A stretch of DNA of 64,000 nucleotides. Origin: JABDLO01 sp035327565. Its GTDB lineage: Bacteria; Bacteroidota; Bacteroidia; Chitinophagales; Saprospiraceae. The translations under genes were made by a program, and so were the position numbers. Below the pieces are notes generated by a model. It did not search any database, had not been told where the DNA came from, and saw nothing but the letters and a program-made list of their open reading frames with translations. The stretch lies in NCBI GenBank assembly GCA_035327565.1, contig DAOLDB010000006.1:1-64000 (forward strand). Reading direction: 5' to 3'. Below, in pieces: positions 46,035 through 55,160 of this stretch; positions within the stretch are counted from its first letter, which is position 1, and every line of letters starts with the position of its first letter.

Positions 46035-47378
46035 TTATTTCTTTGGTAGCGCATCCCATGCTATATCCGGAGCTTGTCCCATGGCAGGACGAGTATGATA
46101 AGTATCAAGAGAGGCTGTCTCATTGAAAAATCCACAATTTTTCAAGTAAAAAGTTTGGACTGATACATCATAGCCACCGGCAAAATCCAGGCGTGCATTT
46201 GCGCGGGCAGTGGCATCTGCCGTCAGCCGTGCACGCGTCAATTCAAACCAACGTCCCTCGGAGTCGTAGATCCATTGGTTGCTATAATATCCCAAACGTT
46301 GCATTGTACCGGTATGTGTGACGAAATTTTCCAGAAATGAGTGAGGTCTTTTGATATATGTGTTGGTTTTGGGTCGTCGCCAAACAGCGATGAGTTTCCA
46401 GTCTTCCCATTCGGGGGAATAAAAGTAGGCTGTATAATCCGTATTGTCGTTGCCTGCCGGCTCTCCTTTGAGAAGAAACCGGTAGGTTGTACCGGCTGAC
46501 CATGGGTATATCCAATAACTTTGTCCTCCCGATCCTTCACCACCGAAGTCATTGGTCGTTACATTTTCTCCTCTGGCCAAAAGTAGTACTCTCTGGTCTG
46601 GGGGAATTTCATTAGGATTGTCGGTTTCAAATGGACTCCATACCGAGAACAATATCCGACGCTCTGTAGCCGAATTGACCTGGAAGCCGAAATACCCCTC
46701 TGCAAACCCATTGGTCATAAAGAAAGACCCGATAACATCGTTTCCTGGTGGAACGGTAATTTCATTGTAAAACCAAACCACATGTGAGGCTTCATCCGGT
46801 ACAACATAAGATAAATGTACTGAGGGTCCACGTCGCCCCCAGTAAAAAAACTCTTCATCAACAAAGTGTACTCCGGATTCTGTGGCTTCGCCACCCAGAC
46901 GAATGGATTCAATGACAGCATATGAATCAGCACTTTTACGTATCCCTTCCAAATTAAGGGTAAAATACCCCGGATGAGGAATCTCGACAGTGGTTATATA
47001 TTCAGTGCGGAATTCTGAGTGGCTCAGTTTGATACTCGTATTCACATCCAGAATGCTTGCTTTGAGTTCGCTTTCACCACTTTCTACTTTACCGTGAATA
47101 CCTATGTGTAATTCACCGCTCCCATTGATGCGGAAATAAGTGCGTAGAGTGGCATTGGCGGAGGCCCAGGGATAAGAGGTAAAGTCATGGTATTGCATTT
47201 GGGGAGTGTTGGTTTGGTTAAAAAACCAGCTGTTTCCTTCGGTGGGAATGATGATGGGCATAGCGGGAGTTTCGGTAGCAGATTCTTCAGGGGACTTATA
47301 GTTCTTCAGGCATGAACAGTCAAAAAACATGAAAAGTATGATAGTCAGGAAAGGTGGATAGCGTTGGGTTTTAATCAT
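46035..47378 (-). CDS. DUF3472 / DUF5077 family exported lipoprotein
   Basis: The N-terminal hydrophobic stretch ends FFDCSC, a lipobox-like site near residue 22. Residues about 45-165 resemble the DUF5077 beta-sandwich (NSWFFNQTNTPQ...TLRTYFRINGSGELHIGI). Residues about 170-420 match DUF3472: SVHLSYVVPDEASHVVWFYNEITVPPG, SFFMTNGFAEGYFGFQVNS, YSPEWEDWKLIAVWRRP. Such proteins are common in Bacteroidota polysaccharide loci and are thought to bind or act on glycans, but no activity is known. It is alone on its strand between two repeat-bearing gaps. Confidence 0.8.
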   Translation of the reverse strand: MIKTQRYPPFLTIILFMFFDCSCLKNYKSPEESATETPAMPIIIPTEGNSWFFNQTNTPQMQYHDFTSYPWASANATLRTYFRINGSGELHIGIHGKVESGESELKASILDVNTSIKLSHSEFRTEYITTVEIPHPGYFTLNLEGIRKSADSYAVIESIRLGGEATESGVHFVDEEFFYWGRRGPSVHLSYVVPDEASHVVWFYNEITVPPGNDVIGSFFMTNGFAEGYFGFQVNSATERRILFSVWSPFETDNPNEIPPDQRVLLLARGENVTTNDFGGEGSGGQSYWIYPWSAGTTYRFLLKGEPAGNDNTDYTAYFYSPEWEDWKLIAVWRRPKTNTYIKRPHSFLENFVTHTGTMQRLGYYSNQWIYDSEGRWFELTRARLTADATARANARLDFAGGYDVSVQTFYLKNCGFFNETASLDTYHTRPAMGQAPDIAWDALPKK

Positions 47379-47866
47379 TTTTTGGTGTCTTCTTAAATGT
47401 AAATACTTTCATATTGACCTGGTGAATTTAGTGATTTTAACTACAACATCTGATGAGTAAATGGACTATGTTTATTTCAAAGCAGATTTTTCATTTAATG
47501 TTTCTATGGATCCAATTTAGAATAAAAATAAAATTTCATTCCATTGAATAAGTATTGGCGCTGGAATTTTAATTCTAGATGTGTTGCTAAGGATGTTGGA
47601 ATGCTATTTTTATGAGAAGCAAAGCGTGAAGAAATTTTCCAGCGCTATTAGAAGTTTGGAATATAAGTATGTTTTTAATTTTTCGATGATAATAAGATCT
47701 GCGTAGATCGGCGAGATCAGCGGGAGAAAAAGAAACCTGGGAGATGAGCCCAAGTAAGGAATTGGAACCTCAAGTATTGGAAAAAGGGGTATTGAAAAGA
47801 AGCATGGGTAAAGAAGGATATTGATTACAAATATGAGGAGCAGGTAGATTTTTTTCCGGTATTTGA
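47379..47866. other. Intergenic region with partial copies of the dispersed palindromic repeat
   Basis: No gene. It holds a right-arm-plus-tail copy (47695-47781) and a separate head (47833-47856) of the repeat found whole at 44279-44460. The first 300 bp show nothing recognisable. Confidence 0.6.
47695..47856. repeat. Dispersed palindromic repeat, partial copies
   Basis: AGATCTGCG...GCGAGATCAGCGGGAG (47695-47726, given in part) matches the right arm at 44359-44390, and the tail AAGGAATTGGAACCTCAAGT (47757-47776) is identical to 44421-44440. A new head ATGAGGAGCAGGTAGA starts at 47833 and ends abruptly after a T-run before the cupin gene. The left arm is missing. Confidence 0.65.
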
Positions 47867-48376
47867 TTATGATGGAGTTAATAGGTGGATCATATAGTGA
47901 AATTGGGGGTATTGACTGAGAAGGAATTCTTTATTTGGCGTTGCAAAATCTGCCATATCAAATCCTGGAGACATTGTAGCGCCCAGCAGGGCAAAGCTTC
48001 CGCCATCCTTTAAACGTGAACCCTGCCATGTTCCTTTGGGGACTACAATTTGTGGCCGTAATCCATTTAAGATATCATTTCCAATGGTAATTACCTCACC
48101 TGAACCTGCTTCATGAAGAAGCAACATTTCAATGGGGTCTCCCGCATAAAAATGAAATATTTCGTCCGTCTTCAATAAGTGGAGGGAAGAAAAAGTCTCT
48201 GGCGTAAGCAGGTAATAAATGGCAGTGGAAAAATAGCGGTGACCGCCGTATCTTTCCGGCAGATGTGCAGCCTCCACTTGTTCTTCTGAGCGGTAGGTCT
48301 GCCGATAGTAGCCCCCTTCAAAAGTGAGCGGTTTTAATTCCAGTGCTTCAATGATTTGTACTGCGACCTGATTCAT
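47867..48376 (-). CDS. DUF985 family cupin protein
   Basis: A 169-aa cytoplasmic single-domain cupin of the DUF985 family. Recognised by EGGYYRQTYRSEE near residue 20, STAIYYLLTPETFSSLHLLKTDEIFHFYAGDP near 50-82 (in part), VPKGTWQGSRL near 112, and GATMSPGFDMADF near 130. The family has no established function; sugar binding or isomerisation has been suggested for relatives. It is separated by 162 bp from the esterase gene on the same strand. Confidence 0.88.
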   Translation of the reverse strand: MNQVAVQIIEALELKPLTFEGGYYRQTYRSEEQVEAAHLPERYGGHRYFSTAIYYLLTPETFSSLHLLKTDEIFHFYAGDPIEMLLLHEAGSGEVITIGNDILNGLRPQIVVPKGTWQGSRLKDGGSFALLGATMSPGFDMADFATPNKEFLLSQYPQFHYMIHLLTPS

Positions 48377-48538
48377 GGATCCTGATATATAAGATTATGT
48401 CAATAATGGATAAGAATGTGGAGGAGATTTTAAATAATTCATTCAAAGATTTCATCTTCACCAACCTTAAAACCTGATAATTTGAAAAAAAGTTAAAAGG
48501 AAACCTGCCCCACCAAATGTCCAATAGTTGTCCACCTC

Positions 48539-49564
48539 TCACTCAAATACCAAATGCTCCGAGAAAAAAGGCAATACATGGGTGCGGATACGTTCTGCTA
48601 TTCGGTTGAGGTGGTCGCCTTCATAGCTTTCATAGAGATGGGGTATGTTGTTGGTATTCAGCCATTCATGTAGTTTTCTTGTGGAATCGCTGATGCCGTA
48701 ATCCTGCAGGCCGGCATCTAGGGCAATGGCAGTCATCGTCTTCATATTGGGTACGTAAGAATCAATCATATACAATATCCGGTTGGCTGTAATCTTATTG
48801 ACGATATCCTGCCGCAACTCTCCTCCGGCAAAGGGCAAGTCTAAATAGAATGGGGGCAGGGAAGGGTTGGGAGCAAAAGCAGCCGAAGTGGCAAGGGTAG
48901 CAATTTCAAAAAAGGACGTTCCCTGTAACTGCTCAACATTGGTAAATGATTCTAACTTTTCCATCATTTCTTTGTTGCTAAAAACACCTCCTTCCAAACA
49001 GCAGGGACTCATCAGGTAAATGGATGAAAAAATATCCGGATGTTTCATCCCTAGGCGAATGGTGCCATAACCACCCATGGAATGACCTGCCAGTCCCCGG
49101 CTTTTTACATGAGCTAATGTGCGAAAGTTTGAATCAATGTAATTCACCAATTCTTTTACTATGAAAGTTTCCCAGTCACCAATGGTAACTGAACTTGCAT
49201 ACATACTTCCTTTGAATCGATTGTAAGCATTGGGCATCACGACGATCATCTCCCTTGACAATCCTTCCGATAAGGATTGGTTGATCACCGTATGCAGATT
49301 GATCCAATGGTTTTCCCACCCAAACCATTGACTGTCACTGTCGGTAAATCCATGGAGCATATATAGTACAGGGTAGCGTTTGCCTGGATTAGATAGATAT
49401 GAAGGAGGCAGATAAACGGTTACATCACGTTCGGCAGGATCCCCGATAAGATTACCTTCAATGGCTTTGCTGTATAATTGAATGCGTTCTTTCGTACCTT
49501 CTTGTGAATACATGGACAGGTGGCTTGCTGTAACCAATAATAGAGTAATGGTAAATGCCTTCAT
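48539..49564 (-). CDS. Exported esterase of the esterase-D/Fes-like alpha/beta-hydrolase family
   Basis: A signal peptide (about residues 1-20, ending MYSQ) precedes an alpha/beta hydrolase: RDVTVYLPPSYL near residue 45, YPVLYMLHGFTDSDSQW near 65, the nucleophile elbow GHSMGGYG near 160, and a C-terminal EGDHLNR histidine near 320. This is the family of secreted feruloyl/acetyl-xylan/enterobactin esterases. It would remove acyl groups from an external substrate such as a polysaccharide. The substrate cannot be told. It lies in the same accessory region as the DUF3472 lipoprotein. Confidence 0.85.
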   Translation of the reverse strand: MKAFTITLLLVTASHLSMYSQEGTKERIQLYSKAIEGNLIGDPAERDVTVYLPPSYLSNPGKRYPVLYMLHGFTDSDSQWFGWENHWINLHTVINQSLSEGLSREMIVVMPNAYNRFKGSMYASSVTIGDWETFIVKELVNYIDSNFRTLAHVKSRGLAGHSMGGYGTIRLGMKHPDIFSSIYLMSPCCLEGGVFSNKEMMEKLESFTNVEQLQGTSFFEIATLATSAAFAPNPSLPPFYLDLPFAGGELRQDIVNKITANRILYMIDSYVPNMKTMTAIALDAGLQDYGISDSTRKLHEWLNTNNIPHLYESYEGDHLNRIAERIRTHVLPFFSEHLVFE

Positions 49565-50075
49565 AGTTTGCCGGTTTGGTTCTATTCACTAAACTACACA
49601 AAGCATAGAACATACTGCTTATAATTGGTTTCATTTTTTGGAGAGATTTATCATATATTAAAATCGTATATGTAATTTTAACAGAGTAAAAGCTTATTTA
49701 ATGGGTTAGGATATAGGAAAAACAAGTATTCCAAAGCATATTTTTTATTGATAATTTCTATACAGTCAAATGCATTTGGAATGATGCATTCTATACTCAC
49801 AAAAAGATCTTTGTATGGCACAAAGAGTACAGAGGCTGTGATTTAGCTGTTAGAACATATACCATCTTATTATTTTTTCCCGCAGATTAACGCAAATGAT
49901 GCGCAAATGACGCAGATTTTAGAATTGGGATAAAAATAAAGTTCTGCCTAGATCAGCGAGATCAGAGGGAGGAAAAAGAAATTCAGGAAATACATCCAAA
50001 TAGGACGTTGGTTAAATAAATGTGGAGTAAGGAATAAGAAATGAGGGTAAAAGCGGAAAATGAAACAAGCCGCAT
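49565..50075. other. Intergenic region with diverged repeat copy and CACAAAG elements
   Basis: No gene. It carries CACAAA-type elements near 49798 and 49819 and a diverged copy of the palindromic repeat (about 49872-50000). The remainder is AT-rich with nothing recognisable. Confidence 0.55.
49872..50000. repeat. Dispersed palindromic repeat, diverged copy
   Basis: TTTTTTCCCGCAGATTAACG (49874-49893) matches the left part of the 44.3-kb copy. GATCAGCGAGATCAGAGGGA (49951-49970) matches its right arm with several changes, and a short tail with CATCCAAATAGG follows. The stems are weakened by substitutions, so it looks like an older copy. Confidence 0.6.
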
Positions 50076-51188
50076 TCAAAACCAGGATTGGCTCATTTTG
50101 TGCCGGTGCATCTGAATGGTCTGATGAATTAATTTTTTGTCAATAACACCCACCACCTGATCTTCTTCCAGAATAGCAACAATAGGAACTCCGTTTTTCA
50201 CCATCAATAACCAGGCTTCATAAAGACTGGATTGAGGGTTCGATGTAACCATTTTGTGGTTGCAATAATCATTGACAAAGCGATCAGCAAGATTGTCTTC
50301 CTGATGAATATGATGAAGTACATCTTCCGGGAGAAAACCTTGAATATCGCCTTGATCATTGGTGACTATAAAATGTTTTTCATTTCCACCCTTAATACTT
50401 TGAACAGCATCAACAACAGGATCCTCCAATTTCAATATTGTAAAATGAGTTCTCATGAAATCTCCGGCTTTCAGATCTCTTAATATCTGATTCATCATCA
50501 TATTCCTGGATTCACTACCTGCAGAAACATATATAAACAGACCTATAAGACTCAACATCAGGTATCCATGGTATATTCCATACATAATAAAAATGATAGC
50601 AATACTCTTTCCGATCCAATGTGCAATTTTGGTGGCTTTGTAACGACCCCATTTCATGGCAAGAACGGATCGAAGGACGCGTCCTCCATCCATAGGGAAG
50701 GCGGGAACAAGATTAAAAATAAACAAGGCAATATTCATTACGATCACAAAGGATAGAAACTCCCTGGGTATTACCAATAATGACAATTCAGAAGAACTGG
50801 GTAAGACCGATTGGCCCAAAATCAATACACTGGTCAAACTCAAAATGATGGCTAAGGCTATATTCACCGCTGGACCGGCCAATGCGATCAACATCTCTTT
50901 TGCAGGCTCTTCAGGAATGTTTTCCAGTCTTGCGATACCACCGATGGGAGAAAGGATAATATCTTTCGTTTCCACACCAAATCTTCGCGCAGTGAGCGCA
51001 TGTCCATATTCATGCAAGATGACGCAAATAAAAAGAACAAGGACATATAAAGCAAAAGCACCGGTTTCATTCCAGGTAAGCTTATTTAAAAAACCAATAT
51101 AAAAAACAAAGAGGACCAGAAACCCAAAAGACCAGTGAACCTTCACAGGAATCTTGAAAAATGTACCTATTTGAAGGCTGCTTTTCAA
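50076..51188 (-). CDS. Site-2-type M50 metalloprotease with C-terminal CBS domains
   Basis: Integral membrane zinc protease of the SpoIVFB/Rip3 subgroup. The zinc motif HEYGH is at H59-H63 and the second motif FPMDGGRVLRS near residue 165 supplies the metal Asp. Six or so membrane helices fill residues 15-225. Two CBS domains follow (about 245-360), including DFMRTHFTILKLED and a final VVGVIDKKL. CBS domains suggest control by adenine nucleotides. The gene starts 3 bp after the acyl-CoA dehydrogenase gene and is read from the same transcript. The substrate is unknown. Confidence 0.9.
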   Translation of the reverse strand: MKSSLQIGTFFKIPVKVHWSFGFLVLFVFYIGFLNKLTWNETGAFALYVLVLFICVILHEYGHALTARRFGVETKDIILSPIGGIARLENIPEEPAKEMLIALAGPAVNIALAIILSLTSVLILGQSVLPSSSELSLLVIPREFLSFVIVMNIALFIFNLVPAFPMDGGRVLRSVLAMKWGRYKATKIAHWIGKSIAIIFIMYGIYHGYLMLSLIGLFIYVSAGSESRNMMMNQILRDLKAGDFMRTHFTILKLEDPVVDAVQSIKGGNEKHFIVTNDQGDIQGFLPEDVLHHIHQEDNLADRFVNDYCNHKMVTSNPQSSLYEAWLLMVKNGVPIVAILEEDQVVGVIDKKLIHQTIQMHRHKMSQSWF

Positions 51189-51191
51189 AGG

Positions 51192-52373
51192 TCATGATGT
51201 TTTATTGAAATGGAAAATCTTTTCATATAGGTTTCCTTTTAAAATATCTCTGGAAATGACAATTTTTTGAATTTCTGAAGTCCCTTCATAAATCTGCGTA
51301 ATCTTAGCATCTCTCATGAGACGCTCTACATGGTATTCTTTGACATAACCATAGCCACCATGAACCTGTACAGCTTCTACGGTATGTTTCATAGCCATTT
51401 GTGATGCAAAAAGCTTAGCCATACTGCTGGCGGTATCATATTCAAGACCCATATCTTTTAACCAGGCTGCACGGTATACCAACAGTCTGGCTGCTTCAAT
51501 TTCCGTGGCCATATCTGCTAATTTGAAAGCTATTGCCTGATGATGACCAATGGGTTTGCCAAACGTTACCCTTTCCCTGGCATATTGTAGTGAAAGTTCA
51601 TAAGCTCCGGCGGCTATACCCAGGGCCTGGGCAGCAATACCTATTCTGCCACCTGAAAGAACTGACATTGCATATTTAAAACCAAAACCATCTTCCCCTA
51701 TACGGTTTTCTTTGGGAATTTTCACATCTGAATACATAATGGAGTGGGTGTCAGAGGAGCGGATTCCCAGTTTATTTTCTTTTGCACCAATGGAAACACC
51801 GGGCCAGGATTTTTCAACCAGAAAGGCATTGATGCCCCGATAACCTTTTTCCGGATAAGTCTGAGCAATAACGACATGTAGTGAAGCACAACCCCCATTC
51901 GTGATCCAGTTTTTTGTGCCATTGAGAATGTAGTGATCTCCATCCAAAAAGGCTGTGGTACGCTGGGAAGTCGCGTCGCTGCCTGCCTCCGGTTCGGACA
52001 AACAAAAGCACCCAATCCATTCTCCTGTGGCCAATTTAGGCAAGTATTTTAATTTTTGATAGTCAGAACCATATATTTCTATGCCCCAGCAAACTAAGGA
52101 GTTGTTGACAGACATCAATACCGAGCATGAATTATCCACTTTACTGATTTCTTCCATAGCAAGCACGTAGGACAAAGTGTCCATACCTCCTCCACCGTAG
52201 GTGGGCGACACCATCATTCCCAAAAATCCGAGTTCGCCCATTTTACCAATTTCCTTTTCAGCAAATTTCATATGGGTGTCTCTTTCGATAACACCTGGCA
52301 ACAGTTCTTTTTGCGCGAATTCCCGGGCTGCTTCTTTTACAGCCCATTGTTCTTCTGTCAATTTGAATTCCAT
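51192..52373 (-). CDS. Short-chain (butyryl-type) acyl-CoA dehydrogenase
   Basis: FAD flavoprotein for the first step of beta-oxidation. Signatures are CFCLSEPEAGSDAT near residue 130, TKNWITNGGCA near 158, and VQVHGGYGYVKEYHVERLMRDAKITQIYEGTSEIQ near 332-368 (in part), where the catalytic Glu is in YEGTSEIQ (about E363). This placement and the sequence are typical of butyryl/isovaleryl-type enzymes and distinct from the glutaryl-CoA dehydrogenase at 17.5 kb. At 393 aa the length is slightly long owing to a short C-terminal tail. It is the first gene of the unit with the M50 protease. Confidence 0.92.
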   Translation of the reverse strand: MEFKLTEEQWAVKEAAREFAQKELLPGVIERDTHMKFAEKEIGKMGELGFLGMMVSPTYGGGGMDTLSYVLAMEEISKVDNSCSVLMSVNNSLVCWGIEIYGSDYQKLKYLPKLATGEWIGCFCLSEPEAGSDATSQRTTAFLDGDHYILNGTKNWITNGGCASLHVVIAQTYPEKGYRGINAFLVEKSWPGVSIGAKENKLGIRSSDTHSIMYSDVKIPKENRIGEDGFGFKYAMSVLSGGRIGIAAQALGIAAGAYELSLQYARERVTFGKPIGHHQAIAFKLADMATEIEAARLLVYRAAWLKDMGLEYDTASSMAKLFASQMAMKHTVEAVQVHGGYGYVKEYHVERLMRDAKITQIYEGTSEIQKIVISRDILKGNLYEKIFHFNKTS

Positions 52374-52628
52374 AGGTGCTTTATGCTTGCTTAATGATTA
52401 ATGAATGTTTGTCTGTATCAATAAAATGGCGAATGATATTAAAAAGTTGAAAATGGCAAGAATTTAATAATGTCTTATGTGAAATTTACATCTTTTGCCT
52501 GTAAATCCATTAATATTTAACCAGAATGCCCGGAATATATATGCATCAGTGATTAAATACCACATATTGTTCCAATAAATATCCTGGTTTTTTAATTACT
52601 TTTAGTATTCAGGCTTGAAACCCAATAC

Positions 52629-53432
52629 CTAAAAGGTTTTACCTTTTCCATTGGATCTTTGGAGGTAATTTTCCAAAGCCATTGCCATTGATGGTGAATC
52701 AATGGAGGGTGCCTTTATATTTACAAAAAGTCCTCTGGATTCAACCGCCGCATGGGTAGAATTGCCGAAAACAGCAATGCGTGTTTCATTTTGTTTGAAT
52801 TCAGGAAAATTGGTATATAAAGAATCAATACCCAAAGGGCTGAAGAAGACCAGAATATCATAAGTGACATCACTGAGATCAGAAAGATCACTAGCTACCG
52901 TGCGGTACATCATAACATCTTTAAAATCCATTTTCAATTGTTCCATATAAGACACCACCTCCTTAGCGCCCAGATTGGAACAGGGAAGAAGGAACTTCTC
53001 GTTTTTGTGTTTAACAAGGTAAGAATGAAGGTCTTCGATTTTCTTTTTTCCTACAAAAACTTTCCTTTTTCGGTAAATAATGAATTTTTGAAGATAATTG
53101 GCTATGGCCTCTGTGAGGCAAAAGTATTTGGTATCCTGGGACATTCTAACCCTTGTCTCTTCACACAGACGGAAAAAGTTTTCGATTGAATTCTTACTGG
53201 TAAATAATATAGCAGTGTATTCATCCGCCTTAAGTCTGTTTTTCCTGAATTCCTTTTCAACAACCGGTTCTACATGGATGAAGGGCCTCCAGTCTATGGT
53301 TAATCCCCATTTTTTTTCCAGTTCGTAATAAGGTGATCTTTCAGGTTTCGGCTGGGACACCAGAATGGTTTTGACCTCATTGTAGTTTTCAATATACTTT
53401 TCCTCCTTCGTTGCTGATATATTTGAAGCCAT
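52629..53432 (-). CDS. hemD: Uroporphyrinogen-III synthase
   Basis: Closes hydroxymethylbilane to uroporphyrinogen III in haem synthesis; cytoplasmic. Sequence conservation in this family is low, but the pattern fits: TILVSQPKPE at the N-terminus, AILFTSKNSIENFF near residue 92, FLLPCSNLGAKEV near 150, YDILVFFSPLGIDSL near 200 and IAVFGNSTHAAVESRG near 222. It follows the DUF4271 gene by 35 bp, an arrangement that is conserved in Bacteroidota and supports the call. At 267 aa the length is normal. Confidence 0.88.
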   Translation of the reverse strand: MASNISATKEEKYIENYNEVKTILVSQPKPERSPYYELEKKWGLTIDWRPFIHVEPVVEKEFRKNRLKADEYTAILFTSKNSIENFFRLCEETRVRMSQDTKYFCLTEAIANYLQKFIIYRKRKVFVGKKKIEDLHSYLVKHKNEKFLLPCSNLGAKEVVSYMEQLKMDFKDVMMYRTVASDLSDLSDVTYDILVFFSPLGIDSLYTNFPEFKQNETRIAVFGNSTHAAVESRGLFVNIKAPSIDSPSMAMALENYLQRSNGKGKTF

Positions 53433-53467
53433 AAAAGCTATTGGTTTTGTCTAAACGGATTACAATG

Positions 53468-54598
53468 TCAGCTATTAATGGTATCAAGGGCAACCCTGAC
53501 AATCACTAATAAGGGTATTACTTCGAAGGTGCAAAGATATAGAAAAAAATGAAAAAGCGAATGACTAAATAATAGCAATCCTTGTATTATTCCTCGGGTG
53601 TAACGAATCAAATAGATCAGTCCCAATATTACCATACTGATAATCAAGGTGGTAAAAGAAATTTTATCCGGTGCAAAAGCAATAATCAGATTTGCAGGAA
53701 ATAAAAAGATTCCAATCAGGAGGTTAAAAACAGCAATCATAAAGCTGTAGTGTACCGAAGCCATGTTGTCCTGGAAAATATTGGAAAACAAAGTCAGAAA
53801 TAAATGACGAATCAGGTAAATGATTGTAATTCCACCAAAAATCAACCACCAACTCAATGAAGTGTGTGGGTAAAACCAATTGACAAAGAGGTAAATAAAT
53901 GTTGAAAGGTTGAGCAAGAATATGATATATAAGATGATCATTGCACCACTTTTGCCATTATCCTCTTCCTTTTGAGTCGCTTTTAAAATATTGTCATTGA
54001 AGATGGATTTGACCACCTTTCCAAAAATGGAGCGCCTGACATTGGCCACTACAGCCAAAAGAATCATTGACAGCATCAATACGATGAAACTCAATACACT
54101 TTGAGCAGGTAAATCTTTTCTATCTTTGGGTATTTCAATTGTTTTTGCGGTTTCAGCACCCTCTCTCTTTTGGACCTCCTTTGGCTTTTCTGCATCCACC
54201 GGCAAGTCTGATTTTTCTTCTTCAGATAATTCTTTTACTTTTTCTAAAGGTATATTTTTATGTCCTTCTATATTCTCGGGTACGATGGACCGGACCCTTC
54301 TTCGTCTGTCTACCTCAAACGGATTAATTTCCAAATTTACATTCAACTCCTCAACTTTACCTGCTGATACTACATCCTGTTCATCAACCTTCTCCGGTTC
54401 AGTAATTTTTTCTGTAATAATCGATTCTTTAGTGAGAACATTTTCAGTAGCTATTTCTTTCTTTTCTTTTATTTCTGTTGCCGGACTTTCAATGTTGCTT
54501 CTTTTCAATCGGACTTCAAATGGATTATTAGCCTGAGCGAATAAGTGACACCCTGAAAAGATTATGATTGATATTATAAAAAATTTTAGCAAATGCAT
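53468..54598 (-). CDS. DUF4271 family membrane protein
   Basis: An N-terminal signal-like stretch (about residues 1-22) is followed by a charged, low-complexity region of about 140 residues rich in Lys and Glu, containing the motif NPFEV twice (about 25 and 93, each followed by basic residues). From about residue 165 six or seven membrane helices make up the DUF4271 domain. DUF4271 genes typically precede hemD in Bacteroidota, as here. Function is unknown; the linkage suggests a role in haem or envelope biology. A TAAATTTG box just before the ATG (54603-54610) may mean an almost leaderless transcript. Confidence 0.8.
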   Translation of the reverse strand: MHLLKFFIISIIIFSGCHLFAQANNPFEVRLKRSNIESPATEIKEKKEIATENVLTKESIITEKITEPEKVDEQDVVSAGKVEELNVNLEINPFEVDRRRRVRSIVPENIEGHKNIPLEKVKELSEEEKSDLPVDAEKPKEVQKREGAETAKTIEIPKDRKDLPAQSVLSFIVLMLSMILLAVVANVRRSIFGKVVKSIFNDNILKATQKEEDNGKSGAMIILYIIFLLNLSTFIYLFVNWFYPHTSLSWWLIFGGITIIYLIRHLFLTLFSNIFQDNMASVHYSFMIAVFNLLIGIFLFPANLIIAFAPDKISFTTLIISMVILGLIYLIRYTRGIIQGLLLFSHSLFHFFLYLCTFEVIPLLVIVRVALDTINS

Positions 54599-54602
54599 AA
54601 TG

Positions 54603-54610
54603 CAAATTTA
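54603..54610 (-). promoter_or_regulatory. Possible -7 element immediately upstream of the DUF4271 gene
   Basis: TAAATTTG on the minus strand fits TAnnTTTG and lies 4 bp upstream of the ATG, so transcription would start at or within the start codon. No TTG at the expected distance was seen. A weak call. Confidence 0.25.
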
Positions 54611-54820
54611 ATGATAAAAATGTCGCAGTGGACTTCTTTATAAAAATTTTATCTATTAGGAATCCGATACCCGGGTTTCAAAAATTCATTTGCATATTTA
54701 AAAAAATGAAAATCTCAATGATAGATTACCGTCAAGAAGCGGAATTTCAGGAAAAATATTTTCAGTATTTACAATACCAGAGGCAAAAATAAGGAAAAAT
54801 AATGTGGGATGGAGCTTAAG

Positions 54821-54849
54821 AAAAAAAAAGGCCGCGAGAGATCGCAGCC
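54821..54849 (-). terminator. Intrinsic terminator of the Bor-type lipoprotein gene
   Basis: On the minus strand GGCTGCGA, loop TCTC, TCGCGGCC form an 8-bp stem (54830-54849, one G-T pair), followed at once by nine T's (54821-54829). It lies 17 bp beyond the stop codon of the small lipoprotein gene. It is the clearest intrinsic terminator in the window. Confidence 0.9.
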
Positions 54850-54866
54850 TAATCGGTTTTTGTGAT

Positions 54867-55160
54867 TTACTTTTTGACAATCACAGTTGTGGGTGAATAT
54901 ATACCCCCTGTCAAAAGTGATAACAACCCATCAACAAAAGTATGGGTAATAGTGACATCGTAATCGGTTGCATCTCCTGCAAGCTCTTTGAAATCCTTAG
55001 TGCCAATAGGGGCAAGTCCATTAATTAAATAATGATTTTTGCCTTGAATTTCTAATCCCGTCTGAGCCCCTCTGCCCACTGAAAAAGTATATGTATAACA
55101 GGAAGAAAAAAGAAATGCAAGAAGAAAAATAAAACTCAAATTTTGTAGTACCTTTTTCAT
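54867..55160 (-). CDS. Bor/Iss-type small lipoprotein
   Basis: A 97-aa outer-membrane lipoprotein: a signal peptide and lipobox FLFSSC (C21), then a short beta-rich domain with GLEIQGKNHYLINGLAPIG near residue 38 and TFVDGLLSLLTGGIYSPTTVIV at the C-terminus. The last two segments match the Bor protein family, named after the phage lambda serum-survival lipoprotein, members of which are also chromosomal in Bacteroidota. No phage genes are nearby. It is monocistronic, ending at the terminator at 54821-54849. The physiological role is unknown. Confidence 0.8.
   Translation of the reverse strand: MKKVLQNLSFIFLLAFLFSSCYTYTFSVGRGAQTGLEIQGKNHYLINGLAPIGTKDFKELAGDATDYDVTITHTFVDGLLSLLTGGIYSPTTVIVKK

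Noticed and set aside
48348..48542. 64-aa minus-strand frame between the cupin and esterase genes
   Set aside because: It overlaps the cupin start, has no start-site support and shows no protein features.
50656..51102. 148-aa plus-strand frame
   Set aside because: Antisense to the M50 protease, which has intact zinc motifs.
54126..54536. 136-aa plus-strand Ser/Phe-rich frame
   Set aside because: Antisense to the Lys/Glu-rich region of the DUF4271 gene; its Ser/Phe bias simply mirrors the repeated codons on the other strand.
54867..55160. Prophage remnant suggested by the Bor-type lipoprotein
   Set aside because: No integrase, structural or lysis genes are nearby and Bor-type lipoproteins occur on Bacteroidota chromosomes.
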